A stretch of 52,261 nucleotides of DNA from Pseudomonas syringae (GCF_000737245.1 NZ_JPQU01000046.1:1-52261), one strand, 5' to 3'; shown: positions 25,008 to 34,215, counted from the first letter of the stretch. Notes: generated by a model not told the origin, from the letters alone. Made by a program: numbers and translations.

Positions 25008-26350
25008 TTCGTTCGCTGCACCTGCGTTTGCTGATTGGCGCTGCGGCATTGGCCGTTGTGTTCATGCTGTTGATGCTGCCTGCCTTGCAGGGCGCCTTCA
25101 GCCTGGCATTGCGCGGCGCTATCGAGCAGCGTCTGGCCTCTGATGTGACGACGTTGATTTCTGCCGCCCGGGTAGAGCATGGCCGCCTGTTGATGCCCTC
25201 AGTGTTGCCCAGTGAGCAATTCAACCTGCCGGGCTCGCGCCTGCTGGGTTACATCTATAACCGTCAGGGCGAGTTGGTCTGGCGGTCGCTGGCCACCGAA
25301 GATGAAAACATCGACTACCAGCCACGCTACGACGGCAAAGGCAGCGAGTTTTCCCTGATCAAGGAAGCCGACGGCGAAGAATTCTTCGTTTATGACGTGG
25401 AAATACGGCTGTTGGGCGGGCGCAATGCGGCGTTCAGTATCGTTGCGCTGCAACCTGTGCGCGGCTATCAGGAAACCGTCAGTGCCTTGCGGCAAAAGCT
25501 CTATCTGGGTTTTGGCGCGGCGCTGATCGTGCTGTTGGCGCTGCTCTGGCTGGGGCTGACCTGGGGTTTGCGTGCGCTGCGCGGCCTGAGTCAGGAGCTG
25601 GATGAAGTCGAGTCCGGTGCCCGGGACAGCCTCAGTGAAAACCACCCCAGCGAGTTGTTACGCCTGACCGGGTCTCTCAACCGATTGCTGTCCAGTGAGC
25701 GCGAACAGCGTATTCGCTATCGGGATTCTCTGGGCGATCTGGCCCACAGCCTGAAAACCCCGCTCGCGGTGTTGCAGGGCGTCAGCGAAACCATCGCCAA
25801 ACGTCCCGAAGACTTAGAACAGGCGCGCATCCTGCAATCGCAGATCGAGCGCATGAGCCAGCAGATCGGCTATCAATTGCAACGCGCCAGCCTGCGCAAA
25901 AGCGGGCTGGTGCGCCATCACGTCAGCCTGCGGCCGGTGGTGGAAAGCTTGTGCAATACCTTGGAAAAGGTCTACCGCGACAAGCAGGTCAAAGTCACTC
26001 TGGACTTGCCCGAGGCGTGCGTGGTGCCCATGGAGGAGGGCGCATTGCTGGAGATGCTCGGTAACCTGCTGGAAAATGCCTACCGCCTGTGTCTGGGCGA
26101 GGTACGGGTCAGCTTGCGCACGTCGGCGACGGGCGATGAGCTCTGCGTCGAAGATGACGGCCCCGGTGTGCCGGAGGATCAGCGCGAACGCATCCTGCAA
26201 CGGGGCGAGCGGCTGGACCGGCAGAACCCGGGGCAGGGGATCGGGTTGGCGGTGGTCAAGGACATCATCGAAAGCTACAACGCCCGCCTGACCCTGGATG
26301 ATTCGCCGCTGGGTGGCGCGGCGTTCAGGATTCATTTTTTGGTGGGATGA
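25004..26350 (+). CDS. phoQ: Sensor histidine kinase PhoQ
   Basis: A 448-residue inner-membrane sensor. The first membrane helix spans about residues 10-30. A periplasmic sensor domain follows, including EEFFVYDVEIRLLGGRNAAF. The second helix is about 168-190. The H box DLAHSLKTPL carries His248, and the ATP-binding domain has the N, G1 (EDDGPGVP) and G2 (GQGIGLAV) boxes. It is translated from an ATGA overlap with phoP. In Pseudomonas it senses divalent cations and acts with PhoP on lipid A modification and polymyxin resistance. Confidence 0.95.
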   Translation: MIRSLHLRLLIGAAALAVVFMLLMLPALQGAFSLALRGAIEQRLASDVTTLISAARVEHGRLLMPSVLPSEQFNLPGSRLLGYIYNRQGELVWRSLATEDENIDYQPRYDGKGSEFSLIKEADGEEFFVYDVEIRLLGGRNAAFSIVALQPVRGYQETVSALRQKLYLGFGAALIVLLALLWLGLTWGLRALRGLSQELDEVESGARDSLSENHPSELLRLTGSLNRLLSSEREQRIRYRDSLGDLAHSLKTPLAVLQGVSETIAKRPEDLEQARILQSQIERMSQQIGYQLQRASLRKSGLVRHHVSLRPVVESLCNTLEKVYRDKQVKVTLDLPEACVVPMEEGALLEMLGNLLENAYRLCLGEVRVSLRTSATGDELCVEDDGPGVPEDQRERILQRGERLDRQNPGQGIGLAVVKDIIESYNARLTLDDSPLGGAAFRIHFLVG

Positions 26351-26358
26351 CTCAGATC

Positions 26359-26452
26359 CCCTGTGGGAGCGGTGCTTGCCCGCGATAAGACTGGATGCGT
26401 TCTAAAGTGAATCGCGTCCAGCCTTATCGCGGGCAAGCACCGCTCCCACAGG
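26359..26452. repeat. REPIN, GGTGCTTGCCCGCGAT type
   Basis: Perfect long arms (CTGTGGGAGCGGTGCTTGCC and inverted copy) follow the phoQ stop directly. Confidence 0.88.
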
Positions 26453-26496
26453 AACCGCGCGAGTCTATAAACCCATGCTGCCCTCTCCCCGTCATG

Positions 26497-26551
26497 GGCG
26501 GATACCCGCCACTCCCGCGCTGTTTTGTCCCTCATGCGGCGGAAATCCGCC
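26497..26551 (+). promoter_or_regulatory. Two GGCGG-N4-CCGCC palindromes, probable enhancer sites for dctA
   Basis: GGCGGATACCCGCC (26497-26510) and GGCGGAAATCCGCC (26538-26551) have centres 41 bases apart. They lie about 80-130 bases before the sigma-54 promoter, the usual place for a DctD-type activator. Confidence 0.65.
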
Positions 26552-26628
26552 ATGCCTTCGTACAGGCTCAACCAACATTTTTCCCTGTGAGCATCGGTTT
26601 GACTGATGTTCAGCGCGTTTCGCGAAAC

Positions 26629-26644
26629 TGGCACGGGCCTTGCG
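26629..26644 (+). promoter_or_regulatory. Sigma-54 promoter of dctA
   Basis: TGGCACG-N4-TTGC (26629-26643) matches the -24/-12 consensus exactly. Dicarboxylate transporters are classic targets of sigma-54 and DctD. Confidence 0.85.
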
Positions 26645-26687
26645 ATAGGTGTGGCAGGTCTGCTCAATGCAGCTCGACAAAACAAAT

Positions 26688-26706
26688 CCCTCCAGTTGCA
26701 GGAGGG
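26688..26706 (+). promoter_or_regulatory. Stem-loop in the dctA leader
   Basis: CCCTCC and GGAGGG pair around a 7-base loop between promoter and start. The role is unknown. Confidence 0.4.
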
Positions 26707-26770
26707 TTAGCTCGTTAGGTGTCTCGCGCATCACATGAATGATGCCGACGATACCCTTGAGGATGATGCC

Positions 26771-28129
26771 ATGACGACTCGTCAGCCCCTGTATAAGTCC
26801 CTGTATTTCCAGGTGATCGTAGCAATCGTGATCGGTATTCTGATCGGTCACTTCTATCCTGACACCGGCAAGGCTCTCAAGCCGCTGGGTGACGGATTCA
26901 TCAAGCTGATCAAAATGGTCATTGCCCCAATCATCTTCTGTACGGTGGTCAGCGGTATCGCCGGCATGCAGAATATGAAATCGGTCGGCAAGACTGGCGG
27001 TTACGCGCTGCTCTACTTCGAAATCGTTTCCACCATCGCCCTGCTCATCGGTCTGGTCGTGGTCAACGTGGTTCAGCCGGGTGCCGGCATGAACATCGAC
27101 GTCAGCACGCTTGATGCCTCGAAAATCGCTGCTTATGTAACAGCGAGTAAGGATCAGAGCATCGTTGGCTTCATCCTTAACGTGATCCCGAACACCATCG
27201 TCGGTGCATTCGCCAACGGCGATATCCTGCAAGTGCTGATGTTCTCGGTGATCTTCGGTTTCGCCCTGCATCGCCTGGGTGCTTACGGCAAGCCGGTTCT
27301 GGACTTCATCGATCGCTTCGCCCACGTGATGTTCAACATCATCAACATGATCATGAAGCTGGCGCCACTGGGTGCTTTCGGCGCCATGGCGTTCACCATC
27401 GGTGCTTACGGTGTGAGCTCGCTGGTGCAGCTGGGTCAGTTGATGATCTGCTTCTATATCACCTGCGTCCTGTTCGTGCTGATCGTACTGGGCGGCATCT
27501 GCCGCGCTCACGGCTTCAGCGTTCTGAAGCTGATCAAGTACATCCGTGAAGAACTGCTGATCGTGTTGGGTACTTCGTCTTCGGAATCGGCACTGCCACG
27601 CATGCTGATCAAGATGGAGCGCCTGGGTGCACAGAAATCGGTTGTGGGTCTGGTGATCCCGACTGGCTACTCGTTCAACCTGGACGGTACCTCGATCTAC
27701 CTGACCATGGCGGCTGTGTTCATCGCTCAGGCGACCAACACCCACATGGACATCACCCATCAGATCACCCTGCTGCTGGTGTTGCTGCTGTCGTCCAAAG
27801 GTGCTGCTGGCGTGACCGGTAGCGGCTTCATCGTCCTGGCCGCCACCCTGTCGGCCGTTGGCCACCTGCCGGTTGCCGGTCTGGCACTGATCCTGGGTAT
27901 CGACCGCTTCATGTCCGAAGCCCGCGCCCTGACCAACCTGGTGGGTAACGCTGTTGCCACCCTGGTAGTTGCCAAGTGGGTAGGCGAGCTGGACAACGAA
28001 CAGCTGCAAACCGAGCTGGCATCCGGTGGTCGTGCTATCGACAACACCATGCCGGTTGATGATCTGGGCGTTGCCGAGATGGCTGAAGAGCCTGTGACCC
28101 GTCCGATCCCGACGCGCAAGCCTGTTTAA
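26771..28129 (+). CDS. dctA: C4-dicarboxylate:cation symporter DctA
   Basis: A 452-residue inner-membrane transporter that takes up succinate, fumarate and malate. DAACS-family marks are LIKMVIAPIIFCTVVSGIAG, the serine-rich GTSSSESALPRMLIKME and GYSFNLDGTSIYLTMA. Eight or so hydrophobic segments are visible. The start is the ATG opening MTTRQPLYKSLYF, as in other Pseudomonas; an upstream in-frame ATG is ignored. The upstream sigma-54 promoter and paired palindromes suggest DctBD-type induction by dicarboxylates. A strong terminator follows. Confidence 0.96.
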   Translation: MTTRQPLYKSLYFQVIVAIVIGILIGHFYPDTGKALKPLGDGFIKLIKMVIAPIIFCTVVSGIAGMQNMKSVGKTGGYALLYFEIVSTIALLIGLVVVNVVQPGAGMNIDVSTLDASKIAAYVTASKDQSIVGFILNVIPNTIVGAFANGDILQVLMFSVIFGFALHRLGAYGKPVLDFIDRFAHVMFNIINMIMKLAPLGAFGAMAFTIGAYGVSSLVQLGQLMICFYITCVLFVLIVLGGICRAHGFSVLKLIKYIREELLIVLGTSSSESALPRMLIKMERLGAQKSVVGLVIPTGYSFNLDGTSIYLTMAAVFIAQATNTHMDITHQITLLLVLLLSSKGAAGVTGSGFIVLAATLSAVGHLPVAGLALILGIDRFMSEARALTNLVGNAVATLVVAKWVGELDNEQLQTELASGGRAIDNTMPVDDLGVAEMAEEPVTRPIPTRKPV

Positions 28130-28146
28130 CCACAGACAGCGTTGTT

Positions 28147-28176
28147 GAAAAACCCATCTTCGGATGGGTTTTTTTA
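28147..28176 (+). terminator. dctA terminator
   Basis: AACCCATC-TTC-GGATGGGTT stem-loop followed by seven T. Confidence 0.92.
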
Positions 28177-28242
28177 TGGCCGGGATTTGCTCGCCTTGTT
28201 TGACTAAGCTCAGTGCTGGGCGGTTGTCATTGTGGAGGTCCC

Positions 28243-29424
28243 ATGCAAGGTCCGTTGTCATCACTCAAAGTGCTGGATTTTTCGATCTTATTACCGGGGC
28301 CCTTTGCCTCATTGCTGCTGGCGGACATGGGCGCCGAGGTGCTGCGTATCGAATCGCCGTCGCGAATGGATCTGCTGCGCGATCTGCCGCCTTTCGAGCA
28401 TGGCATCTCGGCGAGCCATGCTTACCTGAACCGCAACAAGCGCAGCCTCGCGCTGGACCTCAAACAGTCAGTGGCGGTGCAAGTCGTCAAGCAGTTGGTG
28501 CTGGATTACGACATCGTTCTGGAGCAATTTCGACCGGGGGTGATGGAGCGTCTGGGGCTCGGTTATGAGGTGCTCAAAGCGCTCAACCCTCGGCTGATTT
28601 ATGTGGCGATCAGCGGTTATGGCCAGACCGGCCCTTATCGCGAGCGCGCCGGGCATGACATCAACTACCTGGCGGTGTCAGGCATGGCCAGCCATATCGG
28701 TCGCAAGGAGAGCGGACCGCTGCCTCTGGGTTTTCAGGTAGCAGACGTGGCAGGCGGTTCGCTGCACGGGGTGATCGGCTTGCTGGCGGCGGTGGTAGCT
28801 CGGCAGCAAAGCGGGTTGGGGCAGTACGTGGACGTGAGCATGACCGACTGTGCATTCAGCCTCAATGCCGTTGCGGGAGCTGGCTATCTGGCGTGTGGTG
28901 CTGAGCCTGAACGGGAAAGTCAGCTGCTCAATGGCGGCAGCTTTTATGACTATTACCGCAGCCGCGACGGCCGTTGGTTTTCGGTAGGCAGTCTGGAGCC
29001 GCCGTTCATGCAGGCGCTATGCAAGGCCTTGAAGCGCCCGGAGCTGGCGAGTCAGGGATTATCCGCCCGGCCAGAAATCCAGGCGAGCCTGAAGAATGAG
29101 CTACGGATGGAGTTCGAAAAACGCAGTTTTGACGAGTTACAGGTCTGTTTTGCCGCTATCGACGCCTGTGTCGAACCGGTGTTGAGTCTGTCCGAGGCGG
29201 TACAGCATCCGCAGTTGCGGGCCAGGGAGGTTGTCACGCAAGTGCCACGGGGCGACGGCACCTCACAAGCGCAGATGGCCTGCCCGCTGAAATTCTCCGA
29301 CGGCTTGGCGGCTCCCCGCCACACGGGGGCGAGGCTGGGGGCGCATAGTCAGCAGGTGTTGGAGGAATTGGGGTATTCGGAGCAGCAAATCGCTGCAATG
29401 CGTGAGTCTGGCGCGGTTTTGTGA
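28243..29424 (+). CDS. CaiB/BaiF-type CoA transferase
   Basis: A 393-residue class III CoA transferase, close in look to the alpha-methylacyl-CoA racemase branch. Blocks: LDFSILLPGPFASLLLADMG at the N terminus, YLNRNKRSLALDLK, and QVADVAGGSL with Asp168 at the catalytic position of the family. The start is the ATG at 28243, with GGAGG 6 bases upstream; the longer frame is not used. It stands alone after the dctA terminator. The acyl-CoA substrate is unknown. Confidence 0.88.
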   Translation: MQGPLSSLKVLDFSILLPGPFASLLLADMGAEVLRIESPSRMDLLRDLPPFEHGISASHAYLNRNKRSLALDLKQSVAVQVVKQLVLDYDIVLEQFRPGVMERLGLGYEVLKALNPRLIYVAISGYGQTGPYRERAGHDINYLAVSGMASHIGRKESGPLPLGFQVADVAGGSLHGVIGLLAAVVARQQSGLGQYVDVSMTDCAFSLNAVAGAGYLACGAEPERESQLLNGGSFYDYYRSRDGRWFSVGSLEPPFMQALCKALKRPELASQGLSARPEIQASLKNELRMEFEKRSFDELQVCFAAIDACVEPVLSLSEAVQHPQLRAREVVTQVPRGDGTSQAQMACPLKFSDGLAAPRHTGARLGAHSQQVLEELGYSEQQIAAMRESGAVL

Positions 29425-29438
29425 AAAGCCCTAAAACC

Positions 29439-29532
29439 TCTGTGGGAGCGAGCTTGCTCGCGAAAGCTATGGTACATCCGCCACATTTACCGAGCCTTGC
29501 ACACCGTTTTCGCGAGCAAGCTCGCTCCCACC
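29439..29532. repeat. REPIN, GAGCTTGCTCGCGA type
   Basis: TGTGGGAGCGAGCTTGCTCG with inverted copy, between the two convergent genes. Confidence 0.88.
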
Positions 29533-29548
29533 TGGATGGTGCTAACCC

Positions 29549-30043
29549 TTACTCGACTCTTGTCTCGCCACTGAACACCAGCGTCTCGCGACAGCGCCTG
29601 CACAGGTAGCGACGGCCTTTGCGAACCAACTGGTGGCGCTGGGCGGAGAAGGGGAAGTCGCTGTTGGCGCAGGGGCAGCGGTAAATGTAACGGGTCACGC
29701 TACGGCGTTTGATGGCGTAAGTGTGGCAACGGTTGGGCGGCAGTTCATAGACGCCGCGCATGATCAGTTGCCATTCCTCGCCATGGGGTGCGATGCGATC
29801 ACCGAACAATTGGTGGGCGATCAGGTGCGCGACTTCGTGGGCCACCGTCTGGCGCAGGAAATCATCACTGTTCTCGCGGTACAGCTGAGGATTGAAGCGC
29901 AGCATGTTTTCATGCAGATGCGCCACGCCCGCCTTTTGCCCGCGCAGCTTGAGGCTGACTACCGGACGTTTGAAGGGGCGTTTGAAAAAGGCTTCGGCTT
30001 GTTGGTAACAGACTTCGACACGGGTGTTGAGTTGCTCGGGCAT
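29549..30043 (-). CDS. sprT: SprT-family zinc metalloprotease-like protein
   Basis: A 164-residue protein. The zinc motif is VAHEVAHLIAHQLFG (HExxH type). The C-terminal part has Cys pairs (YRCPCAN and YLCRRCRE) typical of the SprT zinc ribbon. It is related to eukaryotic Spartan, but the bacterial role is not established. It is convergent with the CoA transferase gene. Confidence 0.9.
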   Translation of the reverse strand: MPEQLNTRVEVCYQQAEAFFKRPFKRPVVSLKLRGQKAGVAHLHENMLRFNPQLYRENSDDFLRQTVAHEVAHLIAHQLFGDRIAPHGEEWQLIMRGVYELPPNRCHTYAIKRRSVTRYIYRCPCANSDFPFSAQRHQLVRKGRRYLCRRCRETLVFSGETRVE

Positions 30044-30135
30044 GCTTCATCGGTCTCCAGAGAACGCGAGTATGCCGTAAAAAGCGTGGCTATCGAAAAC
30101 CCGAGGTGCCGAATGGTCGTTGGGTTGTGCATAAA

Positions 30136-30234
30136 CCCTGTGGGAGCGAATTCATTCGCGAAAGCTGCAGTCCGGCCGACAAAGTTCTATCGTCCGTACT
30201 GGCCTCTTCGCGAATGAATTCGCTCCCACAGGGT
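30136..30234. repeat. REPIN, GAATTCATTCGCGA type
   Basis: AAACCCTGTGGGAGCGAATT and a near-perfect inverted copy, overlapping no gene. Confidence 0.88.
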
Positions 30235-30253
30235 TTACGCCGCATTCTGATAC

Positions 30254-30856
30254 TTAATTGGTGTACTCCGGCCCTATACCAATCCCCCACAGCACCACCG
30301 TGAACGCCATGATCGCCACCAGGACTACCAGCCCCACGGCCAATACCGAGCTGGAGAACATGAAGCCCTCATCAGCCGGAATGTTCATGAAGGTGGGCAA
30401 GCCCACATAGAGCAGGTAGACCGTGTAACACACCGCTGCGGTGCCCACCAACATGCCTAGCCAGAGGTGGGGATAGAGCGCGGCCAGCCCGCCGATGAAC
30501 AGTGGCGTGGCGGTGTAGGTCGCGAACGCCACACAACGGGCCAGGCTCGGTGTGGCGTCATAGGTGCGGGCCATCCAGTGGATGAAACCGCCCATCACGG
30601 CAACACCGGCGAGCATGGCGAGGTACGACATGATCGTCATCCAGATCGCGCTTTCGTGTGTGAGCATGACCGGCGCCCGCTCACCGATCACCCAGCCCAT
30701 CTGAGTGGTGCCGATATACGCCGAAACAGCGGGGATCGCCGCCAGGATCAGTGTGTGGGTGAGGTACATGTGGCCTATGCTTTCCTCCTTTTCGCCACGT
30801 ATTTGCTGCCATTCTCGATCGGGATGTGTGAACAGTCCCCAGACATGGTGAATCAT
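30254..30856 (-). CDS. Yip1-family inner-membrane protein
   Basis: A 200-residue protein with about five membrane segments. The opening MIHHVWGLFTHPDREWQQIR is typical of the bacterial Yip1 group. The start is the ATG at 30856, with AAGGAG 8 bases upstream; the in-frame GTG further up overlaps that site. Function is unknown. It has REPINs on both sides. Confidence 0.85.
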   Translation of the reverse strand: MIHHVWGLFTHPDREWQQIRGEKEESIGHMYLTHTLILAAIPAVSAYIGTTQMGWVIGERAPVMLTHESAIWMTIMSYLAMLAGVAVMGGFIHWMARTYDATPSLARCVAFATYTATPLFIGGLAALYPHLWLGMLVGTAAVCYTVYLLYVGLPTFMNIPADEGFMFSSSVLAVGLVVLVAIMAFTVVLWGIGIGPEYTN

Positions 30857-31188
30857 GGGTTTCACTCCTTGCTGTCATCGAACAATCAAGCATCTGAAAT
30901 ATGACGTGGGACCGGCTTCAGCCGGGAAGAGGCCAGCACATACACTGAGTTTTTTTGTCTGTGCCGCCGCTTTCCCGGCTAAAGCCGGTCCCACGACATC
31001 ACTCTTCAGATGAAGCTCAGTGTCAGTATAGGAAGCGCATGCCAGCGCTTTAGAGTCATTAGTCATGTGCAGACTCTCGCTAATAGCTCAATGTGTCGGG
31101 GTACCGGGTTTAGCGCTGCCTGGCATTTATGCGTAAAATACCCGCCGTTTTAACGACCTTCCCGTCATAGCATCCGGATAACAGCGCC
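30857..31188. other. Divergent spacer before ttcA
   Basis: It contains a REPIN (30903-30995) and the ttcA upstream region. No clear regulator site was identified. Confidence 0.5.
30903..30995. repeat. REPIN, GGACCGGCTTCAGCCG type
   Basis: GACGTGGGACCGGCTTCAGC and inverted copy, same class as the one at 22712. Confidence 0.85.
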
Positions 31189-32013
31189 ATGGGCACTCTT
31201 TCAGTCAATCAGAACAAACTGCAGAAACGCCTGCGTCGCCTGGCGGGCGAAGCCGTGGCCGACTTCAACATGATTGAAGAGGGTGACAAGGTCATGGTCT
31301 GCCTGTCTGGTGGCAAGGACAGCTACACCCTGCTCGATGTGCTGATGCACTTTCAGAAAGTGGCGCCGATCAATTTCCAGATCGTTGCAGTGAACATGGA
31401 CCAGAAGCAGCCGGGCTTTCCCGAACATGTGCTGCCGGCCTACCTGGAAGCCTTGGGCGTCGAATATCACATCGTCGAAAAAGACACCTACTCCGTCGTC
31501 AAAGAGCTGATCCCGGAAGGCAAGACCACCTGCTCGCTGTGCTCAAGACTGCGGCGCGGCACCCTGTATACCTTCGCGGACGAAATCGGCGCGACCAAGA
31601 TGGCGCTGGGTCACCATCGCGATGACATCGTCGAGACCTTCTTCCTCAACATGTTCTTCAATGGCTCATTGAAAGCAATGCCGCCCAAGCTGCGGGCTGA
31701 CGATGGCCGCAACGTGGTGATTCGTCCTCTGGCTTACTGCCATGAGAAGGACATTCAGGCTTACTCCGACTTCAAGAACTTCCCGATCATCCCTTGCAAC
31801 CTGTGTGGTTCGCAGGAAAACCTGCAACGCCAGGTGGTCAAGGACATGTTGCAGGAATGGGAGCGCAAGACCCCGGGCCGCACCGACAGCATCTTCCGCA
31901 GCTTGCAGAACGTGCAGCCCTCGCAACTGGCCGACCGCAATCTGTTCGACTTCACCAACCTGCGGATCGACGAAAGCGCGGCGTCGCGGTTTGTGAATGT
32001 GGTGAATGTCTGA
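31189..32013 (+). CDS. ttcA: tRNA 2-thiocytidine(32) synthetase TtcA
   Basis: A 274-residue ATP-dependent tRNA thiolase. The PP-loop is SGGKDS (40-45), and two Cys pairs, CSLC (115/118) and CNLC (203/206), belong to the iron-sulfur cluster site of the family. It adds sulfur to cytidine 32 in certain tRNAs. It has the usual length and is monocistronic, followed by a REPIN. Confidence 0.96.
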   Translation: MGTLSVNQNKLQKRLRRLAGEAVADFNMIEEGDKVMVCLSGGKDSYTLLDVLMHFQKVAPINFQIVAVNMDQKQPGFPEHVLPAYLEALGVEYHIVEKDTYSVVKELIPEGKTTCSLCSRLRRGTLYTFADEIGATKMALGHHRDDIVETFFLNMFFNGSLKAMPPKLRADDGRNVVIRPLAYCHEKDIQAYSDFKNFPIIPCNLCGSQENLQRQVVKDMLQEWERKTPGRTDSIFRSLQNVQPSQLADRNLFDFTNLRIDESAASRFVNVVNV

Positions 32014-32035
32014 AAGCGGCTTGCGAATGAAATAC

Positions 32036-32132
32036 CTCTGTGGGAGCGAATTCATTCGCGAAAGCGGTGGGACCGGCGAAGAATATTTATCGACTGGACC
32101 GGCCCATTCGCGAATGAATTCGCCCCCACGGG
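32036..32132. repeat. REPIN, GAATTCATTCGCGA type
   Basis: CTCTGTGGGAGCGAATTCAT with an inverted copy that has one changed base (CGCCCCCAC), after ttcA. Confidence 0.85.
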
Positions 32133-32149
32133 TTTAAGTCGCGGCGTGC

Positions 32150-32821
32150 TTAATGATTCACGGTAAATGCCAGCATCGCTGACAGATGGCACAACGGCCT
32201 GCCGCTTTCGCTCTGCCACTGGTTGAACACTTGCTGGACGATGGCCTGGTCGCGTTTGCTGGTCGGCACTTTGTCGACGATCTTCTGGGCGTTGAGCGCT
32301 GCCACCACGTCCCAGGTCGGGATGAAGGTGTCTTTGCCCACCATGCGCAAGAAGCGTGGTGAAGACAGCCCGCCCATCTGGTTGCCATGCTTGGCCAGGT
32401 ATTGCCATAAGCCGGTGATGTCATCCACCGGCCATTGGGCGATGAATTTGCCGAAGCTGCCGTGTTCCTGCTCGATATCGAGAATCAATTGCGCGTTGCG
32501 CGGCACGCTCTTGAGTTTGCCCAGGTGGCGGATGATCCGGGCGTCCTGCATCAGGCGTTCCAGGTGATCGGCACCCATCAACACGACTTTTTCCGGATCG
32601 AAGCGGTAAAACACTTCTTCGAACGCGGGCCACTTGGAATCCACCAGACTGTGCTTCAAACCCGCACGAAACACCCGCAGGGCCATGGTCGACAGGTAAC
32701 GGTCGGCGCTGATGGCTTCGAGTTGTCTGGCGGTCTTGGGGGTGGGCAGGTGCGCTTCAAGGGCTTTGGCCGAGCCGAAACGGTTCAGGCAATACTCATT
32801 CAGCCATTTGTAGTCGTGCAT
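32150..32821 (-). CDS. Tag-like DNA-3-methyladenine glycosylase I family protein
   Basis: A 223-residue protein with helix-hairpin-helix glycosylase character (WQYLAKHGNQMGG, FLRMVGKDTFIPTWDVV). It resembles the 3-methyladenine DNA glycosylase I family but lacks the CGW opening and the zinc-binding residues of E. coli Tag, so activity is uncertain. GGAG lies 5 bases before the ATG. It is the last gene of a minus-strand run with arsC, wrbA and the DUF2069 gene, 29 bases from the previous gene. Confidence 0.75.
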   Translation of the reverse strand: MHDYKWLNEYCLNRFGSAKALEAHLPTPKTARQLEAISADRYLSTMALRVFRAGLKHSLVDSKWPAFEEVFYRFDPEKVVLMGADHLERLMQDARIIRHLGKLKSVPRNAQLILDIEQEHGSFGKFIAQWPVDDITGLWQYLAKHGNQMGGLSSPRFLRMVGKDTFIPTWDVVAALNAQKIVDKVPTSKRDQAIVQQVFNQWQSESGRPLCHLSAMLAFTVNH

Positions 32822-32850
32822 TGAAACTCCAGAAAATTGCGCGTAAAGCG

Positions 32851-33267
32851 TCAGACCTGACCTTCACCCGCAAGTTTGCGGTTGTATTGAAAACGCCAGC
32901 GGATATACAGCAGGGCGCTGACGAACACCGCGAGGCTGGCGAGCATTTCCAGCACACCAAACAGTGAGCGATTGGGATCGAAAGACGCCAGCGCGCCTTT
33001 GATGAAGTACAGGTTGACCACAAAGCAGGTCCACGAGTGGGCGCGCGGGCTACCCAGGATCATCCCTGGCGCGAGGAGCAGCAACGGCACCAGCTCGATC
33101 ATCAGGATCACCCAGGGCCGGGCGCCGTGCAGGTCCGCCAGCCACAGGTAATAAATGATCAACAGTGCGATCAGGCCGAAAAAGCACAACAGGCTGACCA
33201 CGCGGCTGACTTTCACTCGCGGTTCAAGCCAGTCCAGCGCAGGCAGCACCTTCGGCTTTTTAGCCAC
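32851..33267 (-). CDS. DUF2069 small membrane protein
   Basis: A 138-residue protein with about four hydrophobic segments (VVSLLCFFGLIALLIIYYLW and others). The start is GTG at 33267 with GGAG 7 bases upstream; the longer frame runs antisense to nothing real but overlaps wrbA. It overlaps the wrbA end by 8 bases, so the two are cotranscribed. Function unknown. Confidence 0.8.
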   Translation of the reverse strand: MAKKPKVLPALDWLEPRVKVSRVVSLLCFFGLIALLIIYYLWLADLHGARPWVILMIELVPLLLLAPGMILGSPRAHSWTCFVVNLYFIKGALASFDPNRSLFGVLEMLASLAVFVSALLYIRWRFQYNRKLAGEGQV

Positions 33268-33865
33268 GGGCAGGCTCCAGCAGGACCGCGGTTTTCGCCA
33301 GACGCTGGCCGAGGGCGCGACACAATTGGGTTTCGTGCGGGTCCAGCGGACGTTTGCCGTCGGCACCCGCGTGGTGGCTGGCGCCATAAGGCGTGCCGCC
33401 GCCGCTGGTTTCCACCAAGGCCGACTCGCTGTAGGGCAGGCCGGTGATCAGCATGCCGTGGTGCAGCAACGGCAGCAGCATCGACATCAGTGTGGTCTCC
33501 TGGCCGCCGTGCAGGCTGGCGGTGGAGGTGAAGACGCTGGCGGGTTTGCCCACCAGTGCGCCGGTCAGCCACAGGTTGCTGGTGCCATCGAGAAAGTACT
33601 TGAGAGGGGCGGCCATGTTGCCGAAGCGGGTCGGGCTGCCCAGGGCCAGGCCTGAACAGTTTTTCAGGTCGTCGAGGGTGGCATAGAGCGCGCCGCTTTC
33701 CGGGATGCTCGGTGCCACGGCCTCGCAATCAGTGGAAATCGCCGGCACGGTACGCAGGCGCGCTTCCATGCCGCCCAGCTCGATGCCACGGGCAATCTGC
33801 CGGGCCATCTCGCTGGTGGAGCCGTTGCGGCTGTAGAACAGAACCAGAATATAAGGCGCACTCAC
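33260..33865 (-). CDS. wrbA: WrbA-type NAD(P)H:quinone oxidoreductase
   Basis: A 201-residue flavodoxin-like enzyme that reduces quinones by two electrons using FMN. Visible blocks are LVLFYSRNGSTSEMARQIA (phosphate loop), LGSPTRFGNMAAPLKYFLD, STASLHGGQETT and GGGTPYGASH. The GTG start overlaps the arsC stop as GTGA, with GGAG upstream inside arsC. Confidence 0.92.
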   Translation of the reverse strand: MSAPYILVLFYSRNGSTSEMARQIARGIELGGMEARLRTVPAISTDCEAVAPSIPESGALYATLDDLKNCSGLALGSPTRFGNMAAPLKYFLDGTSNLWLTGALVGKPASVFTSTASLHGGQETTLMSMLLPLLHHGMLITGLPYSESALVETSGGGTPYGASHHAGADGKRPLDPHETQLCRALGQRLAKTAVLLEPARG

Positions 33866-34215
33866 GAGACAATCTCCAATACGTTTTCGGGCGGTCGGCC
33901 GATCACGGCTTTGTCGCCAGCGACCAGAATCGGGCGTTCGATGAGTTTCGGGTGGGCTGCCATGGCGGCGATCAACGCGTCGTCATCCAGGCTCTTGTCA
34001 GCCAGGTTGAGGGCTTTGTAGTCGTCTTCACCGGTGCGCAGCAGTTGCCGGGCGCTGATGCCCAGCTTGCTCAGCAGGTCGCGCAATTGTGCGGCGTCGG
34101 GTGGGGTTTCCAGGTACAGCACGATGGACGGGCTCAGGCCTCGGCCTTGCAGCAGTTCCAGCGCGCCGCGTGACTTGGAGCAGCGCGGGTTGTGATAAAG
34201 CGTCAGATCGGTCAT
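33862..34215 (-). CDS. arsC: Glutaredoxin-type arsenate reductase
   Basis: A 117-residue ArsC. The N-terminal YHNPRCSKSRGAL contains the catalytic Cys, and PILVAGDKAVIGRPPENV is the C-terminal family block. It probably reduces arsenate with glutathione/glutaredoxin, although it is not in an ars operon here. First gene of the arsC-wrbA-DUF2069-Tag run. Confidence 0.92.
   Translation of the reverse strand: MTDLTLYHNPRCSKSRGALELLQGRGLSPSIVLYLETPPDAAQLRDLLSKLGISARQLLRTGEDDYKALNLADKSLDDDALIAAMAAHPKLIERPILVAGDKAVIGRPPENVLEIVS

Noticed and set aside
26492..28264. 590-residue minus-strand frame opposite dctA
   Set aside because: Histidine- and glutamine-rich composition typical of an antisense shadow; dctA is certain.
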